64,000 nucleotides of DNA from Blastobasis lacticolella (GCA_905147135.1 LR990061.1:2782026-2846025); one strand, 5' to 3'. Shown: positions 21,316-32,520, numbered from the stretch's first letter. A program made the numbers and translations. Notes: generated by a model not told the origin, from the sequence alone.

Positions 21316-21639
21316 AGACTGGTGTTTTAATTTGTAATTATATATTGTTTGTGTATTATGATTAAGTTGTATAATAAGTAACTATATCAGACTGGAGTAA
21401 TTATACTCAGCTTCCATTGGTTATTTATATTCCAGGTAAAACGAAGTTGAAAACGTCTTATGTCGCTTTGACTCTCGATCGTGCCAAGAAAGTAGAAACG
21501 TAAGTGATCTTGTCTAGCTCTGGCTACTACTCGTTATGTGGCTCGTTTGGGAAATCTAGATGCTTGCCTCTTTTTAAAGTGGGCTTTCTTCACCCTAGTC
21601 TCTAGACTGTGATGTTTCATCACTAGGTCTCCTTGTAAA

Positions 21640-22335
21640 GCCTGCGCTACACTATGGTCGCTGACAGCAGCGGCGAACTCGTGGGATTTGGCAAACAGCC
21701 ATCACCGGATTTGGAGTTGCCTCGGGGATTTACGCGCAGATCCAGCACAAGGACTCAATGTTGGGCCGTTAGACCTCGCCGTGTATATTTTACAGGTGGC
21801 TACTTTCTCTCTCGTCTCTCTGAGTGAGATAGTAATCGATCTGGTTCGTGCTCCTCCCACTCTTGTAGGCGATCAGATGCTCGGATTTCTTTTGGAAATA
21901 CGTATTCAGTACATTTTACTCCTAGAACAACGCATTCTCCGCATTGCTACAACCGACCTGTGGAGCGTCTGCAGTTTTCAAATTGGTCACGATTCCTTCG
22001 ATAAGAACCCCTAAAACTAGAAGGCGGTCGCTTATACGCTTAACGTATAAGACGCTCTCCCGGAACTAGTCGGAAAGCACTACTCCCACATCGTTGTCCC
22101 CACTCGGAGAGTCCACATAGAACAGTTTGTAGCCGTTCTCGATGTTGCGAAACCTGTTGCCTCCACCTGGCGAATACGTCGGCCAGCTCCCGCGGCCGTC
22201 TGGCAGCGTGTCATTATTCCATGACGCGAAGCGGACCTTTCTGGGGGCCCGGACCCGCCCCGAACCCAGTACCCCTAACCAATTTGACACATAAATGAGG
22301 CGACGCTCTATCCATGTCGGTATTCTTACTTAACT
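21640..22335 (-). pseudogene. RTE-type LINE endonuclease fragment, broken
   Basis: The reverse strand starts near 22290 with RAPRKVRFASWNNDTL, then NIENGYKLFYVDSPSGDNDV and GVVLSD. After frame loss come RISDRLLVL and YKSGRSTNQIDYYL, in the order of an APE endonuclease. Many stops lie between these motifs. It may derive from the same family as the RT piece at 21100-21315, but the order is not simply colinear. Confidence 0.75.
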
Positions 22336-22556
22336 TCTCATTATTTTTGCGGTGTTTTGGCTTTTTACGTGCGTCGACTCCCATCCGACTCGCACAACTC
22401 GCTAATGAAAAAGCTTTCCCAGATTCTTCCGTCTGCCAGTAGGAGGACCCCGTGCGCCAAGGTTGGCTTGGGCCCTTAGGTTGCGGTGGGCCCCCCTAAC
22501 CTCCCATCAATACTGAAATTTTACAATGTTGTACCTATATTGTAACATCTCAATAC
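22336..22556. other. Unassigned stretch
   Basis: Moderately GC-rich, no ORF. Could be the upstream leader of the RTE relic (inference). Confidence 0.35.
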
Positions 22557-22812
22557 CTCATCATCATCATCACAGCCCGTAACAGTCCACTGCAGGACTT
22601 AGGGCCTCTCCCACGAAAGGGGAGGTTATTGCCATATTCTCCACGCTTGGCAGGCGGGTTGGAGATCGCAGTGTTTAAATATAACAATGGAAAATGCTGC
22701 TGCCCATTTTCCAGACTACGGAGACTCTTGATCTTTTGCCTCGAAAACATTAGTCGCCTTGTACGACACCCATGAGCGTAAGGGGTTGGTGCTATTCTAC
22801 TCTGCCGGACAC
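22557..22812 (-). repeat. SINE-like repeat family A
   Basis: A full antisense copy from the CATCATCATCATC tail to TGCCGGACACCACACGGC. It is very close to the copies at 24907 and 50116. Confidence 0.92.
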
Positions 22813-22984
22813 CACACGGCCAATACGTAGATTAAAAAAATTCCCGGGTTCTACCTTGAACCCTGGTTCATAACTAAGTTATCTATTCAGACGAAGTGAC
22901 AGGCTAAGTAGGTACTAAAAGCTTCCTGCAGCTGTTTGTTACAAAACAATGCCACAATGGTTGAATTATATTATGCTTTTATGC

Positions 22985-23208
22985 TTGTACAAATTCACAC
23001 AGCGTCATGTAGCTCCTAAGTAAGCAAAGCTTGTGTTATGGATGTTAGATAATTAAAAAACTACATTTATACTTTTTTAAATACACACTTATTATACAAC
23101 AGAAATTAAAATACATCATTTCAATTTCTGCTCGGCCGGGAATCGAACCCGAGACCTCTGCGTGGCAGACATGTTAACCAACTGAACTACACAGGCCGTC
23201 TCCTAGAC
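22985..23208 (-). repeat. tRNA-derived SINE (family G)
   Basis: In antisense the tRNA-like head reads GGTTAACATGTCTGCCACGC and then GGGTTCGATTCCCGGCC-like, a pol III B box. It is followed by AATTTCTG and a body ending in GACGCTGTGTGAATTTG. Related copies are at 43019, 48880, 50697, 52878 and 59939. Confidence 0.85.
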
Positions 23209-23756
23209 CACTTGACTATAATTACTGGTACGGAGTAAAGGTGTTACAACTATGGAAAATTACTATTTACGAGTGTCAATATTTCGAAATAACATGTCTA
23301 CGCGATGATTCGTGATAGTGATGCACCTACCTAATGTTTACGATCTATTTCAAGTGTTTTCTACCTAAATAGATGTGTCACTCATAAGGCATCTGGTTTT
23401 CCTATAAATGTACGCACTTAAACACGTTGCATCCCTGTTATGAGGTTCGTGACTGTAAAATACCTAAAACTCGGTTTGGAGTTCGAAGATATGACGCGAA
23501 TGGGTGACACATGGGTGACTTGAAGTATTTTTCTTACAAAATCGACGACATCAATTCATGGCAATAATGGAAAATTATAAAATACGGATTAACACTGTAA
23601 ATCCGCTCTGTAGCACAGGAGCCAAACTGTTTCGATGTATGAAGATTTTTCTGTGGCAACATATATAGCAACAGGTATATCGACACATATCACGCCGCCC
23701 CTGGCGCCGGTGCCTCGCCTCTCAAAATACGATATCTAAATTTTCTTCAAGAAAAG
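23209..23756. other. Spacer, nothing recognised
   Basis: No coding, repeat or RNA signal could be supported. Confidence 0.45.
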
Positions 23757-23890
23757 AGTGAAAAGATGTTTAAGGGGTCGGCAACTCGTGAGTGATGCCC
23801 CTGGTATTGCAAACGTCCATAGGCTGCGGTGGCTGCTTATCATCAGGTAGGTCGTAAGCTTGTTTACCACCCTCGTGGTAAAAAATTAAG
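23757..23890 (+). repeat. LINE 3'-end fragment, family C
   Basis: It runs from GTGAAAAGATGTTTAAGGGG through CCATAGGCTGCGGTGGCTGC to the CTCGTGGTAAAAAA end, and matches the end of the LINE at 6663-7350. Confidence 0.8.
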
Positions 23891-24255
23891 TTAGACTAAA
23901 TGTATTTTATCTCCCTTATACCATTTGGCGCCAAGAGCTGCCGCTCCACTCGCCCTAGATATACTTTGTCCGGCACTGCTTGCCGCATCCACCTCCCACC
24001 TGTTAGCCTTTCGCAAATCGTCAACCCACTGCCACTTTAATCTGCTAATTTATAGTTTCTGTACGCTTATCGCTACGCTACGCTTTCGGTAGCTTTGATT
24101 CTCTTATTAACTTGAGAATTTTATCCTTCAGAGAGATTCCGAACGCGTTTCAATGTAGCACATTGAGCAAACTTCAACTAGATTTCAAGTGCTGATGTTT
24201 AGAATTTATTTTTATAAGTCAGTCGCTTATGCCCAACAGACCAAGGTCATGGCGG

Positions 24256-24310
24256 ATCTCGAGCTCATGCGCGTGAGAGCACAATCGGGACATTAACGCC
24301 AAGATGACCA
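24256..24310 (+). repeat. Family H tail fragment
   Basis: Contains GAGAGCACAATCGGGACATT and AACGCCAAGATGA, the 3' end of family H. It lies just upstream of an antisense copy of the same family. Confidence 0.7.
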
Positions 24311-24361
24311 CCAATCGCTTACGCCCAGACCGCTATTAACTTTATGATTATTTTATCATCA

Positions 24362-24590
24362 TCATCATCTTGGCGTTAATGTCCCAGTTGTGATCTCGCA
24401 CGAGGGCCCCGGGTCCGCCTTGACCGTTATCCAGGATTTGGCAGATCAGGTAATTACAGTGGAGCGACTGCCATCTGACCTCCGTGACCCTGCTACCAGG
24501 GGAACCTGATCAGATTGGATCACGGTTACACATTCAGTCGCCTGAATGTGCAGGGTATCGTCACGATGTTTTCCCTCACCATAAGAGTAA
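24362..24590 (-). repeat. SINE family H
   Basis: Antisense. It opens with CATCATCATCTTGGCGTTAA, then GTCCGCCTTGACCG, AGTCGCCTGAATGTGCAGG and CACGATGTTTTCCCTCACC. The tRNA-like head is missing. Confidence 0.85.
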
Positions 24591-24906
24591 TATAATGTTT
24601 ATGTCATAGTACCTTAGTAAAATTGTATAGTATTATAGGTTTACAATTCTCAGATCTTTTACCATACTTATCACGTACAGTCATAGTAGATTACGCGTAT
24701 TTTACATTACCGGCAACAAACACTTCATTAACTCTAATCAAATATTATAAGCATAGGATATGTTGAATATTTACTATCTAGGTACTTAGTTTATTTATTT
24801 ATAAGTCACCATAGCAAACTATGTTAATCGATCTTCCTTGTACACATCCTCATCAGGCTAGGTTAATTACTACATCTATACACTAGCTGACGAGGGCGAC
24901 TTCTTT

Positions 24907-25160
24907 CATCATCACAGCCTGTATCAATCCACTGCAGGACTTAGGGCCTCTCCCAAGAAAGGGGAGGTTATTGCCGTAATCTCCACGCTTGGCAGGCGGG
25001 TTAGAGATCGCAGTGTTTAAATATAACAATGGAAAATTCTGCTGCCCATTTTCCAGACTACGGAGACTTTTGATCTTTTGCCTCAAAAACATAAGTCGCC
25101 TTGTACGACACCCATGACTGTAAGGGGTTGGTGCTATTCTACTCTGGCGGACACCACACG
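24907..25160 (-). repeat. SINE-like repeat family A
   Basis: Nearly full-length antisense copy, from CATCATCACAGCC to CGGACACCACACGGC. Confidence 0.9.
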
Positions 25161-25189
25161 GCGACTTCGTTCGCCTGGTTTCAATTTAA

Positions 25190-25610
25190 TGAACTCGACC
25201 ACCACCAATGTGGTGTTGGCGGAGACGACTGCGGATCCCTTGGACTGCATTTCAGACCAATGTCTCGATCTTGGAAGAGCTTAAAATTAAGAAAAGATTA
25301 TCGTCGACTGTGCAAATACGAATATTCAAATACTTCGGACACATTGTTCGAAACCAGAGCTCCATGGAACCACTCGTTGTCCAGGGGCAAGTGGAGGGCA
25401 AACGATCACGAGGTCGATTGCCTACGCGTTGGACAGACTCAATAAAGGCTGCAACCCAAAGTATCATTGTTCAATGTTCCCGCAACGCTGAAGACCGCAA
25501 CAAGTGAAGGCGCATCGCGGGGACTGCGTTATCCAGAGAAGACGCATCGTCATGAAACCACGACCACTCTGCCAAGAGTGAACGACTGAGGAGAGAACCA
25601 CCACCCTACC
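25190..25610 (+). pseudogene. C-terminal fragment of an RTE-type LINE
   Basis: The codons from about 25245 read RIFKYFGHIVRN, QVEGKRSRGRLPTRWTD and CSRNAEDRNK, the conserved C-terminal module (FGHV..R..EGKR.RGRSPTRW) of arthropod RTE-like RTs. The stop falls early; the trailer includes GAACGACTGAGGAGAGA. No RT core is present. Confidence 0.8.
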
Positions 25611-25647
25611 CTAGTCTAACCCGACCCTATACTATCCTACCCTACCA

Positions 25648-25880
25648 CTGTGGCAAGCGGGCCACCTGATGGAAAGTGTACACCACCTCTTATGGACATC
25701 AGCAACACCAGGGGCGCTACTAATGCGCAGCCCTATTCTGAAGAGACCTTACCCCTACTTTACCTCTACCCTACCCCTACCCCAGATGTTCTTTGAACCC
25801 GCCTGCCTGTGGTGGCTCAAGTCTAGTAGTAGTGTTGCAGCGCTGACAGGCGCCTTGCTTAGACCCTACAGCCTGTAGAT
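25648..25880 (-). repeat. LINE family D 3' fragment and pyrimidine-rich stretch
   Basis: GCGGGCCACCTGATGGAAAG and ACATCAGCAACACCAGGGGC are antisense to the family D 3' UTR at 48500-48590 and 56938-57037. Then follow repeated CTACCCTAC / CTACCCC units (about 25745-25790). Confidence 0.65.
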
Positions 25881-25887
25881 GTTGCTT

Positions 25888-26095
25888 GTAGCGAAGCTAC
25901 ATCGCACACTAAGGTTGTGGAATGAACTACCTGGAGAAGTTTTCCCTGGAGAGTACAACATGGAGTTTTTCAAGCAAGGTTTTTACAGGGTCGGCAACGC
26001 GTGGGTGATGCCCCTGGTATTGCAAACGTCCATAGGCTGCGGTGAGTGCTTACCATCAGGCAGGCCGTAAGCTTGTTTGCCACCTTAGTGGTATA
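25888..26095 (+). repeat. LINE 3'-end fragment, family C
   Basis: It includes codons for LRLWNELPGEVFPGEYNMEF and the 3' UTR through GGCAGGCCGTAAGCTTG to GTGGTATAAAAATAAG. Confidence 0.85.
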
Positions 26096-26359
26096 AAAAT
26101 AAGTTGTGTAGCAAGGCACCAGCTTGCAGAGCGACCCAATGCGAACATTCTTAAACGTTAATTTTACTTCGCTACCCCCTAGCCGACTAAAGACACTGGG
26201 CTCTAATGAGGCCAAGTCCGACCGTAGCCTGAACCAATAAAATATCTACGCGGACGAATTGGCAGACTAAGTATGTAGTAAAAGCATCCTGCAGCTGTAA
26301 GTTAAAAAACAATGCCACAATTGTTGAATTATATGCTTAAAGAAAGAAAGAAAACATTA

Positions 26360-26638
26360 AAGTCCAAATTAAGCAAAGCTTGTGTTATGGGTGTTAGATA
26401 ACTGAAAACCTACATATATACTTTTTTTAAATACATACTTGTTATACATACCACACCCAGACTTGTAACAGTTTTTCTTTTTTTATAGCACTAAGGTGGC
26501 AAACAAGCTCGCGGCCTGCCTGATGGTAAGCAGTCATTAAAATTCATAATTTTGATTTCTTCTAGGCCAGGAATCGAACCCGGGATCTCTGCTTGGCAGA
26601 CCAACATATTAACCAACTGAATTACTAAGGCCGTCTCC
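26360..26638 (-). repeat. tRNA-derived SINE (family G) interrupted by a LINE tail
   Basis: The SINE body lies at 26360-26470 and its tRNA-like head (GAATCGAACCCGGGATC on this strand) at 26541-26638. Between them, 26476-26538 is an antisense family C 3' end (CACTAAGGTGGCAAACAAGC) with a T-rich run, i.e. its poly(A). The family C fragment therefore inserted into an existing SINE. Confidence 0.8.
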
Positions 26639-27010
26639 TAGACTACTTGACTGATTATTAGTGAATTTTCGAACTCTTATCTGGCCTATGTGTTGCTTGG
26701 GTTACGGCTGTATTGAATATCAAGTTTGAAAAAGGACTAGTAAGAAAGAATAAGTCGTCCTGATTGGATTGTTTCATCTACTTTCACAGCTGTTTATAAT
26801 AACTAACGAAAAACCACTGATGATGATTCATCGCAATGTAATCGCTATTTTTATGCAAAAGGACAATATATTAGGGAGTCTATAGGTGAGAGAAAAGGCA
26901 TTAATTCACATTTATAGGTGACCAACACTTTATTATTGACCTTAAAAACAAACAAACAAAACAAAGTTATAAAATTTCTTCACAAAAAACGCACAAAGGA
27001 CTTCGCAAAT
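26639..27010. other. Spacer, nothing recognised
   Basis: AT-rich and without supported features. Confidence 0.4.
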
Positions 27011-27382
27011 TTAGAACATCGAGGAGGTAACCGAAGGGCTTTCCTTGCAAATCGTCCGCTTCTCTATATCGTCGACTCTAGCTGCCAGCTCCAGGACTTG
27101 CTTCTCAACAGCCTTGACGTCACTTCGGAAGCCTGTCACAGTGGCATCCAACTCTGCCAGGAACTGGATTTTATTGCACAACTCATCGTATTTCTTCGTG
27201 ATGTAATCCCTGGCGTTAGCGGAATCCGTGAGCTCACTATCGATTTTGCTTGTAATCTCAAATTTGAGCTCGTCAAATTTTGATTCCAGACTGGGGCCCA
27301 GCATATGGGCTCCCTTGATAGCAAGATCTTCATCCTCACATTTCTGCTTGGACTTTGTGTAAGGCATTTTGTCAGGAGCCAT
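27011..27382 (-). CDS. Coiled-coil ORF, possible LINE ORF1 relic
   Basis: A 123-codon open frame on the minus strand. The N-terminal 45 residues are charged (KSKQKCEDEDLAIKG). From about residue 55 there is a heptad pattern with YDELCNKIQFLAEL, FRSDVKAVEKQVLEL and RVDDIEKR, i.e. a coiled coil. Such coiled coils start the ORF1 of many Lepidoptera LINEs (from memory), so this is most likely a fragment of one, although a short cellular protein cannot be excluded. No splice sites or promoter were identified. Confidence 0.4.
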   Translation of the reverse strand: MAPDKMPYTKSKQKCEDEDLAIKGAHMLGPSLESKFDELKFEITSKIDSELTDSANARDYITKKYDELCNKIQFLAELDATVTGFRSDVKAVEKQVLELAARVDDIEKRTICKESPSVTSSMF

Positions 27383-27784
27383 TTACATTTCACGACTACA
27401 TACACGGAACAGTTTCAGGTTGTGGTAATGTTGATGCATTGTTTGGTGTAATTTAGAATGGGAATTCAAGATTTTCGAAGTAAAAGAAAAAAATTAATAG
27501 TCTAAGAGAAAAAAGTAAAATAAAATGTCACACATTTTATATCAAACAGTGATTGACGTAAAGAAAATTTTAGCAAATGCCCTTTTTGTTTTTCTACCTT
27601 TTGACATTTGTTGCCGGTACGAGTACCTATCTCGAAAAGATTTATGAAAAATGAGGTCGCTTTTAAATTTCGTAGAAAATAAATTGTATTTTTTAAGTGC
27701 ATATTCCAGAACACTGTTAGAAAATCTGTCCAGCGGTTCTTTGCACTTCGTATTACGTTGTGTTCACTTACCTACTGTTTGTAC
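27383..27784. other. Spacer, nothing recognised
   Basis: AT-rich; open frames here lack family motifs. Confidence 0.4.
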
Positions 27785-28089
27785 CGTATGGTGTCCTAAT
27801 TATCAGGAGGCAGAACTGATCACACCCACGGGAAGAGATGGGGTGGTGCTATTCTTTGAAGTGGCGGCACCACACACCACAAGATAAGTAAGTGTCGTAA
27901 GAGGCGACTAAGGGACAAATCCGAAAGGTGGGCAGCAGCATCTTTCTGGGTAGATTTACATCAACTGCACTGCGATCTCCAACCCGCCTGCCAAGCGTGG
28001 AGATTATGGCAATGACCTCCCCTTTCGTGGGAGAGGCCCGAAGTCCTGCAGTGGACTGTTATGGGATGTGATGATGATGATGATGATGA
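27785..28089 (+). repeat. Diverged SINE-like repeat family A
   Basis: The second half (27960-28089) matches the consensus well (GCGATCTCCAACCCGCCTGC, GTCCTGCAGTGGACTG) and ends in a run of GATGATG units. The first half contains an extra segment (GATCACACCCACGGGAAGAG) and is much diverged. Confidence 0.75.
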
Positions 28090-28205
28090 GAACTGATCAA
28101 CCCATTTCCAGTTTCAAGAATGTGTCGATTAGCACTAAACACTCTTTACCTTGGTGTCTATGGTAACTCGGCAGACCAGAAATTGAGCAGCATTGTAAGC
28201 GTAGT

Positions 28206-28376
28206 GAGTATTTGGAAATCACTTAACCGTTTACGGACGGTTGACCGCTGCAAAGACTCTCTGGCTAAATCCCTTTAACGTCTAGGCACAGCAGCGATTC
28301 GACTGTGGAGCTCCATTGCAAACCATGGCGCATCTGCTGTCTCCTGCTACCTGCACTAGGGAGGAACTGTTCCAGT
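28206..28376 (+). pseudogene. Second, decayed copy of the 3' end of the LINE at 1296-4494
   Basis: It matches 4239-4410 closely: AATCACTTAACCGTTTACGG, TGCAAAGACTCTCTGGCTAA, GACTGTGGAGCTCCAT and CACTAGGGAGGAACTGTTCC. Short indels break the frame. It stops where a family H tail starts (28377). Confidence 0.85.
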
Positions 28377-28437
28377 AAAGCGGACCCCGGGCCATCGTGC
28401 GCGAGAGCATAACCGGGACATTAACGCCAAGATGATA
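28377..28437 (+). repeat. Family H tail fragment
   Basis: GCGGACCCCGGGCCATCGTG and GGGACATTAACGCCAAGATG define the end of family H. Confidence 0.75.
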
Positions 28438-28768
28438 ATTCTAGGTAGATACGGGTAAAATGGGTTACTTTGATGTCCTGGGGCTACATTGATTCATTCA
28501 CTTTTCACTATTAATCAAGTGTTATTTTCATACAAACAAATCACGCCATGCATTTGACAACCCTGATAAAGGGCAATACTGTAAATCAGCAATCTTTCCC
28601 TTAGCACTTATCAGAGAAAAGTGAGTAATCAATGTAGCCTCATTATACGGTACCTACTGATGACGACAAGACGACGTGGCTATCGCGGCATGAGGTACGT
28701 GCGGAAAGAGGGACGTCCCGCACCACCCGCACAACCTCCCCTTTAGTGCTGCACCTACTAGGTACCTA

Positions 28769-29584
28769 ATCGATGTCGATATTTATTTTTACCATATGTC
28801 CGAATCTTACTCCTCAGATTGTGACATAGCTCACATAGATAATGCAGCCCATGTTTATACGCACTCACACACGTTCAACACTATTGCTACTATCTATCTT
28901 GTTGTATATAGACGTATGTCTTCATTAGCCAATCACTGTTGCAGGAATGCACGGAAGAGTAGGATGTCGGACCCCATATAATATATAATGCATATGATTA
29001 ACGCACTTGGAAGCATCTGGCCACCATCCGGCTCCACCGCCAGAACCTGACAACCTTCCATGACTCGGACCATATACACTTAAGATAGATGACAATGCAA
29101 TACATTGTGTCAGCAAGCTGATCTGATGATGGAGACGGAAGGTTGCTGCAGGATCCCTACTACTTCCTCGTATTTAGTTGACTTAAAAGTTTGCATACGC
29201 GTCTAAGTCAGGTGACCATTCAATGGTGTCAGTCAGCTGATCTGATGATGGAGACAGATTTGATTTACCTTGACCAAAACTAGTTCTAGAAGGTAGCCAA
29301 GTTCCGGGGGCGGAGCTGGAAGTTAGAAAGAAGGGTCTAAGTCTCATACATTATGTCTTATATGGGGTCCGATTTCCTGCTCTGCCGTGCATACTTCGTT
29401 CGGTCTTCAGCATACTTGGTGCCCTTGGTGGTAACTTTGGACTTATATTTGTCCACAATTTTTTTTTCTAAAGAATTCGATATCGATTAGGTATCTGATA
29501 TGTGATGTGTCAAATCGTGGACGCACAATATTATTATGAGGAGGAAGATTCGGACAAGTGGTAAAAAGAAATATCGACTTCGAT
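28769..29584. mobile_element. TIR element of about 816 bp, nonautonomous
   Basis: The ends are inverted repeats of about 50 bp (left starts ATCGATGTCGATATTT; the right end reads AAATATCGACTTCGAT). A candidate TA TSD lies at 28767-28768 and 29585-29586. A second inverted pair lies further in, around GTCGGACCCCATATAA (about 28968) and TATATGGGGTCCGAT (about 29358). The centre has two copies of AGCTGATCTGATGATGGAGA (29118 and 29238). No coding capacity. Confidence 0.7.
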
Positions 29585-29589
29585 TATCG

Positions 29590-30600
29590 AATGATACAGC
29601 ATCACAAAAAAAAATTACATGTCTACCTGTCGCCGACAGTAATTGTAATATAAAGTTGACTGTATAATTAACAATTTTGTGTTAAGATTTTTTAAATACT
29701 ATTAGCGGCTTCGGTCTTTGATGTTTGCAAAAAATCCTTAACCGACCTACGAGTATGTTAAATGCCACAAAAGAACGCTAGTTTTCACGCCGCGTTGTTC
29801 TGGAGGAAGTCAGCGAATACAATCAGTCATACAACAATAATACTGAGTGTCAGAGAGGTTTTTAGATGGCTGTCATGTTCGGCTTTATTTGGGGAAAAGT
29901 GTTATGTAATAATATGATTAAATTTGAAAGGGTTTCGGTCTAATTCTACATGAAAAGAGTGAAATGAAAAATATTTTTTTATACAAGTTTAATATTTAAA
30001 ACTAAAGTAAATATTAAACAAAACCATATAAATAATTTTTAAAACAAAATCTCTAACAATGCCCTACAACTTAATCCAATTTTAAAATATGCATAAGAGC
30101 AATCTTATAAACTATCTATTAAAAATAATGAAATAATGTTATGTTGTTTGAAATATTTACGTTATTGACTTTGTTCATCATGTTCATAAGTACTATGCTT
30201 AGACTATCTAGTAAGTATATAAAAGTTTTTGGTACATTTACTTAGCTAATTGACAAGTTAGGGTTAAAAATAATAACTTATTTACTAACTTACATTAATA
30301 AATCACAACTAGAATTTCAAAAATATTCACCAATCTCAATTTACATCCTTTGTTCCATAATATAAACTATTATAATTACAACACTGATCAAATTATTATC
30401 TATATGGGTTTTATGAATAGGTCTACATACAGTGTTATACAATTAAGTTATGTCATTGTTACCAAATATTTCTGAATGATCAAATATTATTAATAACAAC
30501 ATAATATTTATTCGATTCAATATAATAAACATGTTAACAATAATAGACATTCACGTTCACAACCAGGCTGAACTATTAATCATTAGATTCAGACTGCATA
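29590..30600. other. AT-rich spacer, no gene seen
   Basis: Strongly AT-rich; no frame with recognisable motifs. It lies downstream of the sugar transporter gene and may contain part of its 3' untranslated region or the gene end. Confidence 0.4.
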
Positions 30601-30601
30601 T

Positions 30602-31224
30602 CTACTTGCCCAAAACCAGTATAAGGTGAGCTAGCACAGACATTCTCAGCCTTTTTTTCATGCGTTTTTATACGTTTCAGATATGATGCCGGGAGGCGCC
30701 ATATACATCTTTGCGTGCAAGTTTAGGAGCGAGCGAAGCAAGTTCGCTCGATCGATATATGCAGAAATTAATCACATAGCGAGCGCAGCGCTTTCAAATT
30801 TTTTCCTATTTTGCATAATTTTTATCCAAATTTGAAAATTGTGCTAAGTGAATTCAAAGAAAAAACGTGTTCGTTTTATGTTTATTTTCATATCCTAGAC
30901 GGGCTTTTCTCATTTTGATTGTTTACTAAGATTGTAACAAAAGTAAAGTAAATAATGACGATGAGCTTGTTTTTTTCATAATTATTTATGTATTCACCTC
31001 AATTGAATACAATTATTTCAATTGAATTGAATTTGAATATTTAATTAGTGAGCGCAATGAGCGCAAAGCTTTTCACATTTTAGTAGATTAAAAGAAAAAC
31101 GTATTTGTGTTTCTTCACACATTCTAGGCGGGCGGGCCGAAGGTTGAGTATCGCTATACTAGCATCTCCATATTAGACGCTCATAACAATGCTAGCTCCG
31201 TTTATATTGGTTTTGGGTAAGTTG
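30602..31224. mobile_element. TIR element (family K), about 623 bp
   Basis: Left end CTACTTGCCCAAAACCAGTA and right end TATTGGTTTTGGGTAAGTTG are inverted repeats that continue inward through GAGCTAGCA. Short relatives with almost nothing between the ends lie at 46097-46173 and 57200-57273. The interior has GAGCGAGCGAAGCAAG-like and GAGCGCAATGAGCGC blocks. Confidence 0.7.
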
Positions 31225-31620
31225 ATGTGCTGCCTTCTGTACATTGTGTTCTTCGATTGTATTACGCATTTTCCTTTGACAAATTGAGTATTTCATCACA
31301 ATATGTACAAGTCTTCACTACTCTCAGTTACACTAAAATGCTATAACATAAACACCTACATAATTGTGTGATATATAGTCATTTTATGGACCAGCCCTGT
31401 TATTCTAATCTAACGGCAATATCGACCTGCCAGTCTTGTTGAACTTTTGGATAACATTACGAATCATAGTTTCTTGAAATTCAAAACTTTACAAATTAAG
31501 CAAGTCTACATAAATAACCAAAAAGTACATTCTTAAACTTCAAATAGCAAAAATGATTATCGAACAAGGCTGGAAGCCATATTAAGGACTCTTTAGGCTT
31601 TAACTAAACACTCGTTCCAC

Positions 31621-32307
31621 TCAATTCCTACCAGCAAGCATCGCTTGAATCTGAGACAAAGACTTGCCTTTCGTCTCTGGAATGAGGAAGAAAACGAAGA
31701 AGTTACAAATAATCATGAACCCAGAGAAGAACCAGAAGCAACTGTATATGCCTATAGCGTCCTTCATGATTGGGAAGCAGAGCGTCACTACGAAGACCAG
31801 ACACCAGTTCATAATGACAGTGATACCTGACGCCGTGCCGCGGTATTCAACCGGGAACAACTCCGCCATCATCATCCAGGGTATAGGTCCGAACCCAAGA
31901 GAGAACGAGATGATGAAGAGAACCAAACAGACTAACGGAATCCAGCCGACAGCAGAAACGTCATAAAGATCATCTTTGAGCTTGAAGTAGATACCCAAAA
32001 CAATAAGAGTCAGCCCCATGATAATGGAGCTCTGGAGGAGGAGTATCTTCCGGCCAGCGCGCTCGATTAGGACCGAAGATATATAGGTGGCGATGGTTTG
32101 GACGACGCCGACGATGATGGAAGCGATGGCTGGCTTGATGTTGGAGCCGGCGGCCCCGAAGATGCTGTTGGTGTAGAAGATGACGGCGTTGATGCCGCTG
32201 AACTGCTGGAAGAACATGAGCCCCAGCGAACAGATGAAGGCCATGCGGGTGGCGCGGCTCGCCAGCATCGCGCGGACGCCGCCGCTTTGGCGAGATGCGT
32301 TGTCGAC
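31621..32307 (-). CDS. Sugar transporter (Tret1-like), coding exon 6 (last)
   Basis: This exon encodes residues 273-500, the second half of a major-facilitator sugar carrier that moves trehalose or a related sugar across the plasma membrane by facilitated diffusion. It starts at the acceptor TTTCGCAG (phase 0) with VDNASRQ and ends GRN-stop. Visible motifs are QQFSGINAVIFYT (about 306-318), the loop ERAGRK, GPIPWMMMAELFPVEYRG and the C-terminal PETKGKS (about 482-488). Six hydrophobic segments fit TM7-TM12. The exon is GC-rich in its first 200 nt, unlike the surrounding DNA. The Tret1 name is by family resemblance; the substrate is not proven. Confidence 0.93.
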   Translation of the reverse strand, partial: VDNASRQSGGVRAMLASRATRMAFICSLGLMFFQQFSGINAVIFYTNSIFGAAGSNIKPAIASIIVGVVQTIATYISSVLIERAGRKILLLQSSIIMGLTLIVLGIYFKLKDDLYDVSAVGWIPLVCLVLFIISFSLGFGPIPWMMMAELFPVEYRGTASGITVIMNWCLVFVVTLCFPIMKDAIGIYSCFWFFSGFMIICNFFVFFLIPETKGKSLSQIQAMLAGRN

Positions 32308-32337
32308 CTGCGAAATAGAAGAGGTTTATGACTTGTA

Positions 32338-32520
32338 TTTATTTATTTATTTTATTTAACATGTGTATTTAACATGTACAATAGCACAAGGTAAAATACA
32401 TAGAGAAATATCATACATATAGACGACACAACAGGCACTACTTATTTCTAAAAGAAATTTCTTCCAGCAGGCCTACGGAAGAGAGATAAGATAAGTAAAG
32501 CAGATCGACGTGCGCGATAT
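32338..32520 (-). repeat. Probable LINE/SINE 3' end in intron 5
   Basis: A TTTA-rich start, then GTACAATAGCACAAGGTAAA and AAATTTCTTCCAGCAGGCC, looks like the antisense end of a dispersed Lepidoptera repeat (from memory). No internal partner was found. Confidence 0.4.

Noticed and set aside
21688..22014. 108-codon plus-strand frame
   Set aside because: The opposite strand carries recognisable APE endonuclease motifs (RISDRLLVL, YKSGRSTNQIDYYL), so this is a shadow.
32098..32331. Open frame on the plus strand rich in Asp and Gly
   Set aside because: It is the antisense shadow of transporter exon 6, which has clear MFS motifs and splice sites.
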